Below the pieces are notes generated by a model that saw only the letters and a program-made list of their open reading frames with translations, was not told where the DNA came from and searched no databases. From contig CAVQKF010000010.1 of assembly GCA_963712955.1 (NCBI GenBank), forward strand, positions 124,001 through 188,000: a stretch of 64,000 bases of DNA. The letters run 5' to 3'. Source of the DNA: DATFVJ01 sp963712955 (GTDB lineage: Bacteria; Actinomycetota; Actinomycetes; Streptosporangiales; Streptosporangiaceae). Positions within the stretch are counted from its first letter, which is position 1. The number at the start of each line of letters is the position of its first letter. Shown here piece by piece: positions 37,186 through 46,619 of this stretch. Position numbers and translations under genes: made by a program.

Positions 37186-37435
37186 GGTGCGCGGCTCGGT
37201 GGTGCGCGGCCGGCCAGCGGCTGGGCGGAAGCGGCGTAGCCGCAGGCTGCTGGACCCCACGAACATTGAGCTGAGGGCCATCGCGGCACCGGAGATCAGC
37301 GGGTTGAGCAACCCGAATGCGGCCAGGGGCAGCGCTGCGACGTTGTAGGCGAACGCTCAGAACAGGTTTCCCTTGATCGTGCGCAGGGTCCGGCGAGACA
37401 GGCCGATCGCGTCGGGCACCGCCCGCAGGCAGGTG
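37186..37435 (-). pseudogene. Duplicated 3' fragment of the copper ATPase gene
   Basis: Matches the last part of the CopA gene (43408-43640) at roughly 90% by eye: CLRAVPDAIGLSRRTLRT-IKGNLF and then LLNPLISGAAMALSSMF and SLRLRRFRP. In this copy the Trp codon after GNLF has become TGA (ctcagaac in place of cccagaac), and indels flank it. It is a dead segmental duplicate in the same orientation as the parent. Confidence 0.85.
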
Positions 37436-37674
37436 CCGGGCTCGGCTTCCAGGGCCTGGTCCGTGGCCGTCTCTGGGCGCGCGGTCACCAGGTGCCCGGT
37501 CCGGCGTTCTCGACCGGAGTGGCGCGCTGGATCCTGCGTCATGGCCATATGCGGATGCTATGCGGGCGGGTCAGGCCGGGGTCAGATCGCAGAAACCGGG
37601 CCCGTGGCCGTCTCCGGGATCGTGATTGGAGTCCGCTGCCTGTGGGCTGGCCCGGGCAAGAGCATGATGACTAG

Positions 37675-38141
37675 ATGGCAGGTAGGTCAGATGCAGTGGC
37701 GCACTGGGACGATGCGATGCCCTGGGTGAGGCCACATGCAGCTGGTTCGAGGAAGAACCGGACATGTCGCTCCGGATGCTCGACTCCGCCGGGGTCTCGG
37801 CCGCCGACGCCGTGATTGATGTGGGCGGAGGCGCATCGCCGCTAGCCGGGGCCCTGCTGGACCGCGGATTCCGCGACATCACCGTTCTCGACATCTCGGC
37901 GGCCGGGATGCAGCACGCGCGGCACCGCCTCGGCCCGCAAGCTGGGCATGTTCACTGGCTGACCGCCGACGTCCTCACCTGGCAGCCTCGGCGGCGCTAC
38001 CAAGTCTGGCAGCTCCAGCACCATGGCGCCAGGCCGGGAAGTGCGGATGGAGCACAGCGTGGCGCCGAACCCGTGAGCAGCGCGCCGCGGCCGGGAAGCG
38101 GCTGGCTGCGGCCGGCGTCCCCATCTGAGCTTGCCGTTTAA
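37675..38141 (+). pseudogene. SAM-dependent methyltransferase, truncated and frameshifted
   Basis: ATG 37675 starts with an HWDDA motif. After a frame change near 37725 comes SWFEEEPDMSLRMLDSAGV, the SAM motif VIDVGGGASPLAGALLDRGF and VLDISAAGMQHARHRLG. The usual continuation with the HDRAVFHF-type motif is missing: after RRRYQVW the sequence becomes noise. About half the enzyme remains. Confidence 0.7.
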
Positions 38142-38288
38142 CCTGGCTGCTTCGTGCCGCCTGTCTTAGCTGTGTCCGTTCTGGGGTACTTCCCGACGTC
38201 ATGACGCGCCGCCAGGCGGCGGTTCTTCACGCTTGGAGGCCGTCCGGGGCCGGGCTCGCCAGGTATCGGCGCACCGGCTGGGCAGCCG

Positions 38289-38717
38289 GTGATCGCGCGG
38301 ATGTTCCGGAATCCGCGGCGGACCCGGGCCGTGGTCAGCCGGCCTGGCGGGGCGGGGCGGGGCGTTCCCAGGGGCGGCGCAGGCCGGCGGCGAGATGCCG
38401 GGCGAGGGATGCGCGACTGGCATCAACCCGTGCCCCCGCCGTACTCGCCCGGCGCCGGCCCGCCGGCCGGCATGGGCCCTGGCATGACAGATTCCCAGAA
38501 CTGGCACGAGATGGGCCACATGCACGGGCGCGGCTTCGACACCGCCTGGGTCCAGGCAATGATCGGCCACCACACCGCGGAGATCGCGCTCTGCACAGCC
38601 GAGCTGCGCTCCGGTACGAACCCGCCGGCACGGGCCCTGGCCCGCAGCATGCTCACCGAACGGCAAACCGAACTCACCCAGCTGCGCGACTGGCGGGGCG
38701 GCTGGGCACGCGACTAA
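38289..38717 (+). CDS. DUF305 family protein, possibly truncated N-terminus
   Basis: The C-terminal 60 residues fit DUF305: FDTAWVQAMIGHHTAEIALC followed by ARALARSMLTERQTELTQLRDW. The domain carries a conserved His pair and is common beside copper genes. The first 60-70 residues are Arg/Pro/Gly-rich, with no clean signal peptide, so the true start may be near 38393 or the N-terminus may be damaged. Located 1.3 kb before a two-component system. Confidence 0.6.
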   Translation: MIARMFRNPRRTRAVVSRPGGAGRGVPRGGAGRRRDAGRGMRDWHQPVPPPYSPGAGPPAGMGPGMTDSQNWHEMGHMHGRGFDTAWVQAMIGHHTAEIALCTAELRSGTNPPARALARSMLTERQTELTQLRDWRGGWARD

Positions 38718-39072
38718 GCACCGTTTCCGCCGCCGCCTCACCGTCACCCGCGCCAGCGCGCAGTGAATGCCCCGGCGAGGCGAGATCGGCGCGCTGCTCG
38801 CCGGGCAGGCCCGCTGACGGCGTTGATTATCCAGAACGGCTCGCACGGCGGGGTCTCCTGCAGGCCGCGCGGGACCTCGGGGAGACGCGGCCGTGTAGCC
38901 CGTGGCACGTGACCAGTCTCGGGCTGGCGCCGCCGCGTCAGGGGCGGCGGTGCCGGAGGAGGGCGTCACCGGCCCTCACTTGAGGGCCTGCGGTAACCTC
39001 GGCGAGGTTGCCGTCGTTGCCGGTCCCTGACGGTGCCGGGCGTGTCCGCCGCGCGCCCGGCCCGGTCGGGGG
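38718..39072. other. Intergenic region, no gene seen
   Basis: 355 bp between convergent DUF305 and secreted-protein genes. Nothing recognisable beyond GC-rich sequence. Confidence 0.45.
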
Positions 39073-39585
39073 CTATTGCCACATCCCGCGCATTGGCGCG
39101 TCCATCGGGCCGATGCCCGCACCGGCCGGATGGGTCATGTTCACCATCGTGTCGAGGTGGCTTTTCACCTGAGTGATGATCGCCGCTTTCTGGCTGGCTG
39201 TCAGCGTGCTGTTCGCGTTGATACGGCTGGTGATGGCGGCGAGGATCGCATTCTTGAGGCCGGACACCGGTTTGCCCTGGGCCTGGGCGACATCCGCGAG
39301 CGACTTGCCTGCCTGCAGCTGGCTGCGCAGCTCGGTCTGGCTCAGGCCGAGATAGTCCGCGGCGGCTGCGAGACCTGGCTGCTGACCGCACGACATGCCG
39401 TGTCTGTCGTGCATGCCGCCGAAGTGGCCGGCGCCCATACCGTAGGGCGGGTCCGCCGAGGTGGATGTGGCGGGCGCCGGTGTCGCGGCGGTCGCCGCCA
39501 GGGCCGCGCCGCCGCCGGCGAGTGCTCCGGCCACGAGCCCGGTCGCGACAAGCCCGGTCACCACGCGCTTTCGGTTCAGCTTCAT
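39073..39585 (-). CDS. Secreted protein of unknown function (170 aa)
   Basis: ATG 39585 behind AAGGAG starts a clear Sec signal peptide (MKLNRKRV then a Gly/Ala/Val/Leu core to LAATAA). The mature part is Met/His/Gly-rich (GAGHFGGMHDRHGMSCG), then has one helical repeat YLGLSQTELRSQLQAGKSLA typical of actinobacterial exported proteins, and ends MDAPMRGMWQ. Met/His clusters suggest metal (copper) binding outside the cell; with DUF305 and the two-component system beside it, a periplasmic metal role is plausible but not shown. Confidence 0.75.
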   Translation of the reverse strand: MKLNRKRVVTGLVATGLVAGALAGGGAALAATAATPAPATSTSADPPYGMGAGHFGGMHDRHGMSCGQQPGLAAAADYLGLSQTELRSQLQAGKSLADVAQAQGKPVSGLKNAILAAITSRINANSTLTASQKAAIITQVKSHLDTMVNMTHPAGAGIGPMDAPMRGMWQ

Positions 39586-40053
39586 CTCGATCAGCTCCTT
39601 GTGGATGTTCCTATGCTTCGAGCATTGCGGCCTGGTGTGATGCAATGACCGGCGCCCGCATGAAGCTCCGGTGAACGCGGTGTCCAGGCTTTCGGGGCGG
39701 CGCAGGCGGCGGTGGCCTGATCCGGGGCGCGGGCCATAGGCGCGTCATGGCGGTGATCGCTTCGATGAGCGCTCCCATGCTGCGGGCGAGGCGTTGCGGC
39801 CGATGCGGAAGCTGTGGCCGGGGGGTTCACCTCCGGCAGCTTTCATGGAGCCTTCACGATCGCCGCGCCGGTGCCCTCATCCGCGGGTCAGATGCTTGAA
39901 GGTGGCCGGTGGCCTGAGGGGGATCGTCCTGGGAGGGTTGCGGTGAGCATCAAGAAGGTGCTGGTGGTGGGTGGTCCGGCGACGGCGCGGTGGCTGCGGC
40001 CCGGGCCAGGCGGGCCGGTGGGCCTGGGCCGTAGCGTTGGGCAGGGGTGAGCG
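39586..40053. other. Intergenic region before the two-component system
   Basis: 468 bp between divergent genes. It includes the likely promoters; a short GTG frame at 39943 (MSIKKVLVVGG...) is probably noise. No operator was recognised. Confidence 0.4.
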
Positions 40054-40743
40054 ATGCGCAGGGTGCTCGTCGTGGACGACGAACCGCACATCCGCGCGGT
40101 GCTGCGCGGATACCTGGAAGCGGACGGGTTCGCCGTGTCCGAGGCCGCCGACGGCGAGGCTGCGGTGCGCCGGCTCCGGGAGGACGCGCCCGACCTGGTG
40201 CTGCTGGACGTGATGATGCCCGGCCTCGACGGGCTTGAGGTGCTCCGGCAGGTGCGGGCCTTCAGCGACGTGTACGTCATTTTGGTGACGGCCCGCGCCG
40301 AAGAGGTCGACAAGCTGGTTGGCCTGGGCGTCGGTGCGGACGACTACGTGACCAAGCCGTTCAGCCCGCGGGAGGTGGCCGCGCGGGTGAAGGCGGTGCT
40401 GCGCCGGGACCGTGGGCTGCGGGACGCCGGTGCGGCCGTGCTGCGGTTCGAGGGGCTGACCGTGGACCGCGATGCCCGCGAGGTGCGGGTGGACGGCGCC
40501 CCGGTCGCGCTTTCGGCGTTGGAGTTCGATGTGCTCGCCGCGCTGGCGGACACGCCTGGGCGGGTGTTTTCCCGCCGCCAGCTGCTTGAGCGGGTGTGGG
40601 GCTATGACTTCTTCGGTGACGAGCGGGTCGTCGACGTGCACATCCGCAGCTTGCGTGCCCGGCTGGGCGATGATGCGGCGAACCCGCGGCTGATCGCGAC
40701 CGTCCGCGGGGTCGGCTACAAGTTCGTGGGACGGCCGGTATGA
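40054..40743 (+). CDS. OmpR/PhoB-family response regulator (229 aa)
   Basis: Receiver domain with the acidic pocket VVDDE and phospho-acceptor Asp52 in LVLLDVMMPG, the Lys in VTKPFSP, then a winged-helix DNA-binding domain (LSALEFDVLAAL ... VVDVHIRSLRARLG ... TVRGVGYKF). ATG 40054 is confirmed by the receiver N-terminus. It overlaps the kinase gene by 4 nt (ATGA), a standard operon pair. Likely regulates nearby metal/redox genes. Confidence 0.93.
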   Translation: MRRVLVVDDEPHIRAVLRGYLEADGFAVSEAADGEAAVRRLREDAPDLVLLDVMMPGLDGLEVLRQVRAFSDVYVILVTARAEEVDKLVGLGVGADDYVTKPFSPREVAARVKAVLRRDRGLRDAGAAVLRFEGLTVDRDAREVRVDGAPVALSALEFDVLAALADTPGRVFSRRQLLERVWGYDFFGDERVVDVHIRSLRARLGDDAANPRLIATVRGVGYKFVGRPV

Positions 40744-41878
40744 GGATGCGGCTGCCGCTGCGGCTGTTCGCCTCCTATGCGCTGGTGATCGTGGCCGGCG
40801 CGGCCGTGGCGTATGTGACGGTCCGGCTGCTCGCTCCGCCGTTGTTCGATCACCGGATGGCCATGCTCAGCGGTGGTCAGATGGGTCAGGGCATGGGCCA
40901 GGGATCGGGGCGGCAGGCCGGCATCGGCAGCAGCGTGCACTCGGCGTTCTTGTCCGCGCTGACCACCGCGCTGCTGGTCGGCGTGCTGGCCAGCGCGGCA
41001 GTCGCCGGGCTGGCCGCTGCGTTCGTCACCCGGCGGCTGCTGCGGCCGCTGAACGCCGTCCGGGCGGCGACCCGGCTGATCGCCTGCGGTCACTATCAGG
41101 CCAGCGTCCCATTGCCCAGGGAGCCGGAGCTGGCCGCGCTGGCCGCCGACGTGAACACGCTCGCGACCGCGCTGGCCGGCACCGAAACGCGCCGCATCAG
41201 GCTCCTTGGGGAGGTGGCGCACGAAATGCGCACCCCGCTGACCGCGCTCGACGGGTATATGGAGGGCCTCATCGACGGGGTCTTCGCCCCGGAACCGGAA
41301 ATCCTCGGGGCGGCGAGCGACGAGCTGCGCCGCCTGCGCCGGCTGGCCGACGACCTGTCGGCGCTTTCCCGGGCCGAGGAACAGCGGCTGGAGCTTCATC
41401 CGGCCGACGCTGACCTTGCAGACCTCGCCCGCCGGGCCGCCGCCCGGCTGGCCCCGCAGTTCAGCGACGATCACGTCATCCTCACCGTCGACGCGGCCGG
41501 CGCGCTGCCCGTGCGGGCCGACCCAGACCGGATCACCCAAGTCCTCACCAACATCATCGGCAACGCGCTCGCCGCGACACCCGCGGCCGGCACCGTCACC
41601 GTCGAGACGCACGCGGCCGGCCACCGGGCCGAGGCCGTGGTCACCGACACCGGGCCGGCCTGGCCGCCGAGGACCTCGAACGCGTCTTCGAGCGGTTCTA
41701 CCGCGCGCCCGGGCAGCCGCACCGCTCCAGCGGCTCGGGCATCGGATTGACCATCGCCCGCAACATCGCCCGCGCTCACGGCGGTGACGTCACGGCATCC
41801 TCAGCCGGTCCGGGGCGCGGCGCCACCTTCGTCCTCACTCTCCCGCTCCACCCCCGCGGCCCGGTCCCATCAGCCTAG
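40740..41878 (+). CDS. Sensor histidine kinase (about 379 aa, frameshifted)
   Basis: Two membrane helices (SYALVIVAGAAVAYVTVRLL; ALLVGVLASAAVAGLAAAFV) enclose a short Met/Gly/Gln-rich sensor loop (MGQGMGQGSGRQ). HAMP, the H-box EVAHEMRTPL with His161 and the N-box DRITQVLTNIIGNALAA follow. In the ATP-binding part one base is lost near 41660 (TDTGP then AWPP instead of GLAAEDLERVFERFY), so the G boxes (SGSGIGLTIAR) fall in another frame to TAG 41878. Pairs with the preceding regulator. Confidence 0.85.
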
Positions 41879-41936
41879 GAGGCGGTGTCCGCCATCACCT
41901 TAGCGGGGCCGCTGGCAGTCTCGGCCTTGGCCCGCG

Positions 41937-42125
41937 GTGTTGAACCCGCCTCCTCCAGCACCTGCCGGGCGTACGCCGAGTCACGGACCGGTGAGCGCGC
42001 CGGAATGGATGACCGACTGGGAACCAGCCGTGTACACGCCGTTCCAGCATGGTGACGATCCGGCCGATCCACGTGGATCGTGCGATCGTGGGTCAGCGGC
42101 AAGGGCGAGGCGTCGTTCACGGTGA
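41937..42125 (+). pseudogene. 3' fragment of an AcuC-type deacetylase gene
   Basis: Reads, across one frame change, AYAESRTGERAPE and WMTDWEPAVYTPFQHGDDPAD, matching the C-terminus of the intact homologue at 62155-62300 (KYAESRTGERAPES, MTDGEPAVFTPFQSGYDPAD). No catalytic domain is present. A detached tail, showing duplication or recombination between the two places. Confidence 0.7.
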
Positions 42126-42400
42126 TCTTGGAGTGGTCCGAGGACCGAAGGCGCTGGACACGGCGGCAGAGATCATCCGGCTCGATCGCGATCACTTCGG
42201 TGACCGGCAGGTGGGCCAGATCGTGACCTTGCCCGGCGCCCAGCACAAGCAGTCGGGCCGTACGCCTCGGCCGGGGTGCCGGCGCGCAGCCGCGCCATCG
42301 AGGTCCGTACCGCCACGTGCGCCAGCGCCGCGTAGCTCCACGCGAACGCGCGGTGCCGGTGCGCCTGCTCGTCCAGCCGTCTGACCACTCGGGTGCTCAT
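42100..42400 (-). pseudogene. SAM-methyltransferase N-terminal fragment
   Basis: Minus-strand frames join to MSTRVVRRLDEQAHRHRAFA, then VRTSMARLRAGTPAEAYGP, then a SAM-binding LVLGAGQGHDLAHLP and VTEVIAIEPDDLCRRV before losing sense. One frameshift lies near 42240. The remainder of the enzyme is absent. Confidence 0.55.
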
Positions 42401-42439
42401 CGCGGCCAGCGTAACCGCCCGTCTACGGCCCGACTACAG

Positions 42440-42783
42440 GTTTACCCGGGGCTGCAGCAGCTCCAGGACGAGGGCCTCATCCAGGCAGAGCCGGGCGAGG
42501 CAGGCCGCCACGGCTACCTGCTCACCGACTCCGGCCGCGAGTACGCGGCCGCCCACCCCGACGAGCCGCGCGCCCGGTGGGACGTGGTCGGCGGGGGGAC
42601 CGGCAGCGCCGCGATCCAGATGCGGACCCTTACGGGCCAGCTGGCGATGCCGCCTTCCAGGTCGCGGCCGCGGGCACCGATGCTCAGCAGGTACAGGCCC
42701 GCAAGATCCTCGCCGACAGCCGCAAGTCGGTCTACCAGATCCTCGCCGACAGCAAGGACGAGGCTCGCGCGCAGGAGAAGTAA
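42440..42783 (+). pseudogene. PadR-family regulator fragment, frameshifted
   Basis: Begins inside the winged helix (VYPGLQQLQDEGLIQAE, then GYLLTDSGREYAAAH), shifts frame near 42600 and ends AAFQVAAAGTDAQQVQARKIL, SRKSVYQILADSKDE, a typical PadR C-terminal helix. The recognition-helix N-terminus is missing, so it cannot be functional as read. Confidence 0.65.
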
Positions 42784-43040
42784 CCGGCCAGACTCGAACC
42801 TCAAGCCGGGGCGCAACGGCGCGCCGGTTCGATCTGAGGGAATTTCGATCCGCTGACCCCTCGATGCGAACCAAGCACGCGAACTGACAAAGTCGCTGCG
42901 GTAAGACGTTCCCGCAGTTCAGAGGCGTTGATAGGGTCACGATCACCGCACCTGCCAGCGCACCGCCGCTCCCATTCTGCTCCCAGAATCGGACACGGCG
43001 CGCCTGTGGCACATCGAAAAGCATCGGAGCGACCTTCGGG

Positions 43041-43395
43041 GCGATGGTCCTCATGCTGCTTCCAGGGAGTCGCCGCGTCGCTCTCACCCTCGTGGCGACC
43101 GGCCCGCTGATCGGCCTGCTGTGGGCTGGCGCCGCGCGCAGCACGCGAGCACGGCCCGCTGGCTTGCCTACCTCGCGGCCGGCGCGGTGCGGCCGCGACG
43201 ATCGGCCCGTGGCTGGTGCTCGTCCTGGTGGGCTGCGGCGGCATCGAGCTGACCGCCCAGGGCGCCCGGCGCCGTGGCACGAGCGCCGCCGGAATCGCGC
43301 CCGTCCCGCTGCTCGCCGCCCGCGCGATCGGCACCGGGATCCTGCTCTCGGTGGCCTGGGTCGCGTTCAAGGTCGGCGCGCTTTCCTACGGGGGT
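43041..43395 (+). pseudogene. Chromate-transporter-like (ChrA) fragment
   Basis: Across frames, hydrophobic coding sense is visible: RVALTLVATGPLIGLLWAGA, then GPWLVLVLVGCGGIELTAQG and LLSVAWVAFKVGALSYGG. It stops just where ChrA-type proteins begin their second half (GALSYGGG). It runs straight into the CopA gene on the other strand at about 43396, so a recombination junction is likely there. Identification is tentative. Confidence 0.45.
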
Positions 43396-43399
43396 GATA

Positions 43400-45708
43400 T
43401 GCGCCTCGGTGGTGTGCGGCCGGCCAGCGTCCGGGCGGAAGCGGCGTAGCCGCAGGCTGTTGGACACCACGAACACCGAGCTGAAGGCCATCGCGGCGCC
43501 GGAGATCAGCGGGTTGAGCAACCCGAACGCGGCGAGCGGGATCGCCGCGACGTTGTAGGCGAACGCCCAGAACAGGTTTCCCCTGATCGTGCGCAGGGTC
43601 CGGCGGGACAGGCCGATCGCGTCGGGAACCGCCCGCAGGTCACCGCGGACGAGGGTCAGGTCGCTGGCCTCGATGGCGGCGTCGGTGCCGGTGCCCATCG
43701 CCAGCCCGAGGTCGGCCTGGGCGAGCGCGGCCGCGTCGTTCACGCCGTCGCCTACCATGGCGACCACCCGGCCGGCGTCTTGCAGCCGCTTCACCACGTC
43801 GACCTTGCCCGCCGGAAGCACCTGCGCGATCACCTCGTCGATGCCCACCCGCGCGGCCACTGCCCTGGCCGCGCGGGCGTTGTCGCCGGTGAGCAGCACC
43901 GGCCGCAACCCCATGCCGCGTAGCCTGGCGATCGCTTCGGCCGAGGTCGGCTTGATGGTGTCAGAAACGGCGAACACGCCCCGGACGCGGCCGTCCCAGC
44001 CGGCGCAGACGATGGTCTGGCCGGCCGCTTCGGCCTCTTCGGCCCGCGCGGCGAGGCCGGCCGGGATCGGCCGCGCCCACTGCGATTCCAGCCAGCTGCG
44101 GCGGCAGGCCAGCACGGCGTGGCCGCCGGCGACGCCCGAGACGCCGCGGCCCTGGTGATTGGCGAAGCTCTCCACGGCGGGCAGGTCGCCGCCGAGCCGC
44201 TCGCGGGCGCCGGTGGCGATGGCCGCCGCGATCGGGTGCTCGGAGGCGTGCTCCACCGCGCCGGCCAGGCGCAGCAGCTCGCGCCGGTCCTCGCCGGGCG
44301 CGGCGAAGACGCCGGCGAGGCTGATCCGCCCGGTGGTGATCGTGCCTGTCTTGTCCAGCACCACGGTGTCAATGGTGCGGGTGGATTCCAGCACCTGCGG
44401 CCCTTTGATCAGGATGCCCAGCTGGGCGCCCCGGCCCGTGCCGACCAGCAGCGCCGTCGGCGTGGCGAGCCCCAGCGCACACGGGCAGGCGATGATCAGC
44501 ACGGCGACCGCGGCGGTGAACGCGGCCACCGCGGGCTGCCCGGCCACCAGCCACGCCAGCAACGTCACGACCGCGACGGCGATCACGACCGGGACGAAGA
44601 CCGCCGACACCCGGTCGGCCAGCCGCTGCACCGGTGCCTTACCGCTCTGCGCGTCCGTCACCAGCCCGGCGATCTGGGCCAGCTGGGTACCGGCGCCGAC
44701 CCGGGTCGCCCGGACCACCAGCCGGCCGCTGGCGTTCACGCATGGAGCCGGCCACCGCGTCGCCGGGCGTGACCTCGGCCGGCACCGGCTCACCGGTGAG
44801 CATCGAGGTATCGACCGCGGAGCTGCCCGACTCGACGACGCCGTCGGTCGCGATCTTCTCCCCCGGCCGCACTACAAACCGGTCACCGACCGTCAGCCGC
44901 TCCACCGCGATCAGCTCCTCGCGGCCATCGCGCAGCACCGCGACATCCTTCGCGCCCAGCGACAGCAGCGCCCGCAGCGCGGCGCCCGCGCGCCGCTTGG
45001 CGCTGGCCTCGAAATAGCGGCCGGTGAGGATCAGCACCGTCACCCCGGCGGCCACGTCGAGGTAGATGGCGTCCGCCGTAGCGCCGTGTGCCAGCAGGGC
45101 AAAACTGGTATGCAGGCCCGGCTGCCCGGCGTTGCCGAAAAACAGCGCGTACAGCGACCAAAGGTAGGCGGCGCTCACCCCGGCCGAGATCAGGGTGTCC
45201 ATGGTCGCCGCGCGGTGCCGGGCATTGATGAAGGCGGCGCGGTGGAAGGGCCACGCCCCCCACACCGCCACCGGCGAGGCCAGGGTCAGCGACAGCCACT
45301 GCCAGTTGCGGAACTGCGCCGCGGGCACCATCGCAAGCACCACCACCGGCACCGCCAGCGCCGCCGACACCAGCAGCCGCTGGCGCAGCGAGGCCGCCTC
45401 ATCCCGGTCGGGGGCCGCCCGCCAGCTTCCAGTTTCGCCCCGGCCGGCCGGGGAGCAGGCAGGACCGCCGTGTAGCCGGCCTGCTCGACGACCGCGATCA
45501 GCTCATCCGTGCTGACGCTGGCCGGAAAGCTCACCCGCGCCCTCTCGGTGGCGAAATTGACCGTCGCGGCGACGCCGTCGAGCCTGTTGAGCTTCTTTTC
45601 GACCCGCGCCGCACACGACGCACATGTCATCCCGCCGATCGCAAGGTCCACGCATTGCTCACCGTCACCTGGCGCTCCGGCCGGCCGGTCATCGGTAACC
45701 GTGCTCAT
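43400..45708 (-). CDS. copA: Copper-translocating P-type ATPase CopA-like (two frameshifts)
   Basis: Exports Cu(I) with ATP. N-terminal heavy-metal domain GGMTCASCAARVEKKL, membrane segments, TGEPVPAEV, metal site CPCALG, phosphorylation site DKTGTITTG, GDGVNDAAALAQADLGLAMGTGTD, and a C-terminal membrane pair ending SNSLRLRRFRP. This is the P1B-1 copper type. ATG 45708 begins MSTVTDDR. A base is missing near 45410 and one extra base is present near 44740, the second restoring the first frame. The C-terminal stop is lost at the junction with the ChrA fragment. The CopZ chaperone gene lies upstream on the same strand. No CsoR-type palindrome was seen in front of it. Confidence 0.85.
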
Positions 45709-45793
45709 CGGCTCATTCCTCACTCCCGGTACTGCTGCCCCGGGCCCGCCGCGCGCCCCGGCGGCTGGATACCGCCAAATCGTCGCGCTGCGG

Positions 45794-46015
45794 TCAGGCC
45801 GCGACGATGCGGTAGTCGCCGGCCTCGTCAAGCGCCGCGGCGACCGCCTGGCCGGTGACCGGTGCGTCACTGGTCACGGTTACCCGGGACTCCCCGCCGG
45901 GGACCAGGTCGACCGTCACCCCGCGCACACCGCCGAGTCTGTTCAGCTCCTGTGTGACCGCGCGGACACAGTGCTCGCAGGTCATCCCGGTCACCGCGTA
46001 GATCGTCATTGCCAT
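45794..46015 (-). CDS. copZ: CopZ-like copper chaperone (73 aa)
   Basis: A single heavy-metal-associated domain with the metal motif GMTCEHC and a ferredoxin-like fold length. Delivers Cu(I) to CopA in the cytoplasm. ATG 46015 has AGAAGG upstream; ATG 46009 is an alternative. 85 bp before copA, same strand, so one operon is likely. Confidence 0.92.
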   Translation of the reverse strand: MAMTIYAVTGMTCEHCVRAVTQELNRLGGVRGVTVDLVPGGESRVTVTSDAPVTGQAVAAALDEAGDYRIVAA

Positions 46016-46349
46016 GTCACGCCTTCTTGCGTCTTATCCTTCTCCGCTCATGACCGCATCAGAATGGCCGCACCTGGGTGGCGCCGCCGATCACACCAAC
46101 GGCACCTGGCGCTGATTTCCGGGTGCTCTCTGTCGTCTGAACACTGATAGCGCGCACTCAACATGCCCACCCGGCGACGGCCGGAGGTAGAGCCGTGAGT
46201 CCTATCCGGCAGGGACGGACAGCCCCTGCCCCCACCGGGTACCCGACGGGGGCGGGCCCTCCCCCGCCTGCACGAAAGCCAGGCGCTGCCGCTTTCAGCC
46301 CAGACCGGCGGGCCTGGGTACGTCGTCCGGGCTGGCTTCGCGTCGCTGG
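46016..46349. other. Intergenic region with a GC palindrome
   Basis: 334 bp. It probably holds the copZ promoter and the end of the thioredoxin-like/permease operon. A GTG frame at 46195 behind GGAGG is Pro-rich and not convincing. Confidence 0.4.
46229..46252. terminator. Near-perfect 24-bp palindrome
   Basis: CCCCCACCGGGTACCCGACGGGGG is self-complementary except at two bases. It lies downstream of the minus-strand thioredoxin-like gene, so a GC-hairpin terminator is the simplest reading; no T-tract is present. Confidence 0.35.
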
Positions 46350-46592
46350 CTATGCGGCCAGCGGGGTGAGCAGGTCGCGCACCTGCGCGGGTGTCGGCAC
46401 GCGGCCGGACACCACCACCTTGTCGTCGACAACGAGGGCGGGGGTGGACATGATCCCGTAACCGGCGATGGTGGGGTAGTCCTCGACCTTCTCGATCGTC
46501 GCGTCCAGGCCGAGGGCGTCGACGGCCTGACGGGTGACGCGTTCGAGGTTCTTGCAGTTGGCGCAGCCGGGGCCGAGCACCTTGATAATCAT
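46350..46592 (-). CDS. Thioredoxin-like redox-active disulfide protein (80 aa)
   Basis: Starts MIIKVLGPGCANCKNLERV; the CxxC (GCANCK) and the cis-Pro loop GIMSTPALVVD are those of the short glutaredoxin-like (MTH895/TM0996-type) family. These proteins often sit next to ArsR regulators and large permeases, exactly as here. Probably shuttles electrons for a thiol/metalloid system. 27 bp after the permease gene. Confidence 0.88.
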   Translation of the reverse strand: MIIKVLGPGCANCKNLERVTRQAVDALGLDATIEKVEDYPTIAGYGIMSTPALVVDDKVVVSGRVPTPAQVRDLLTPLAA

Positions 46593-46619
46593 GAGTATTC
46601 CTTCAGTTCGGGCCTGGGG

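Noticed and set aside
43384..43402. CCTACGGGGGTGATAT as a seventh CstR box
   Set aside because: Left arm missing and one base inserted in the right arm; it lies within the ChrA coding remnant.
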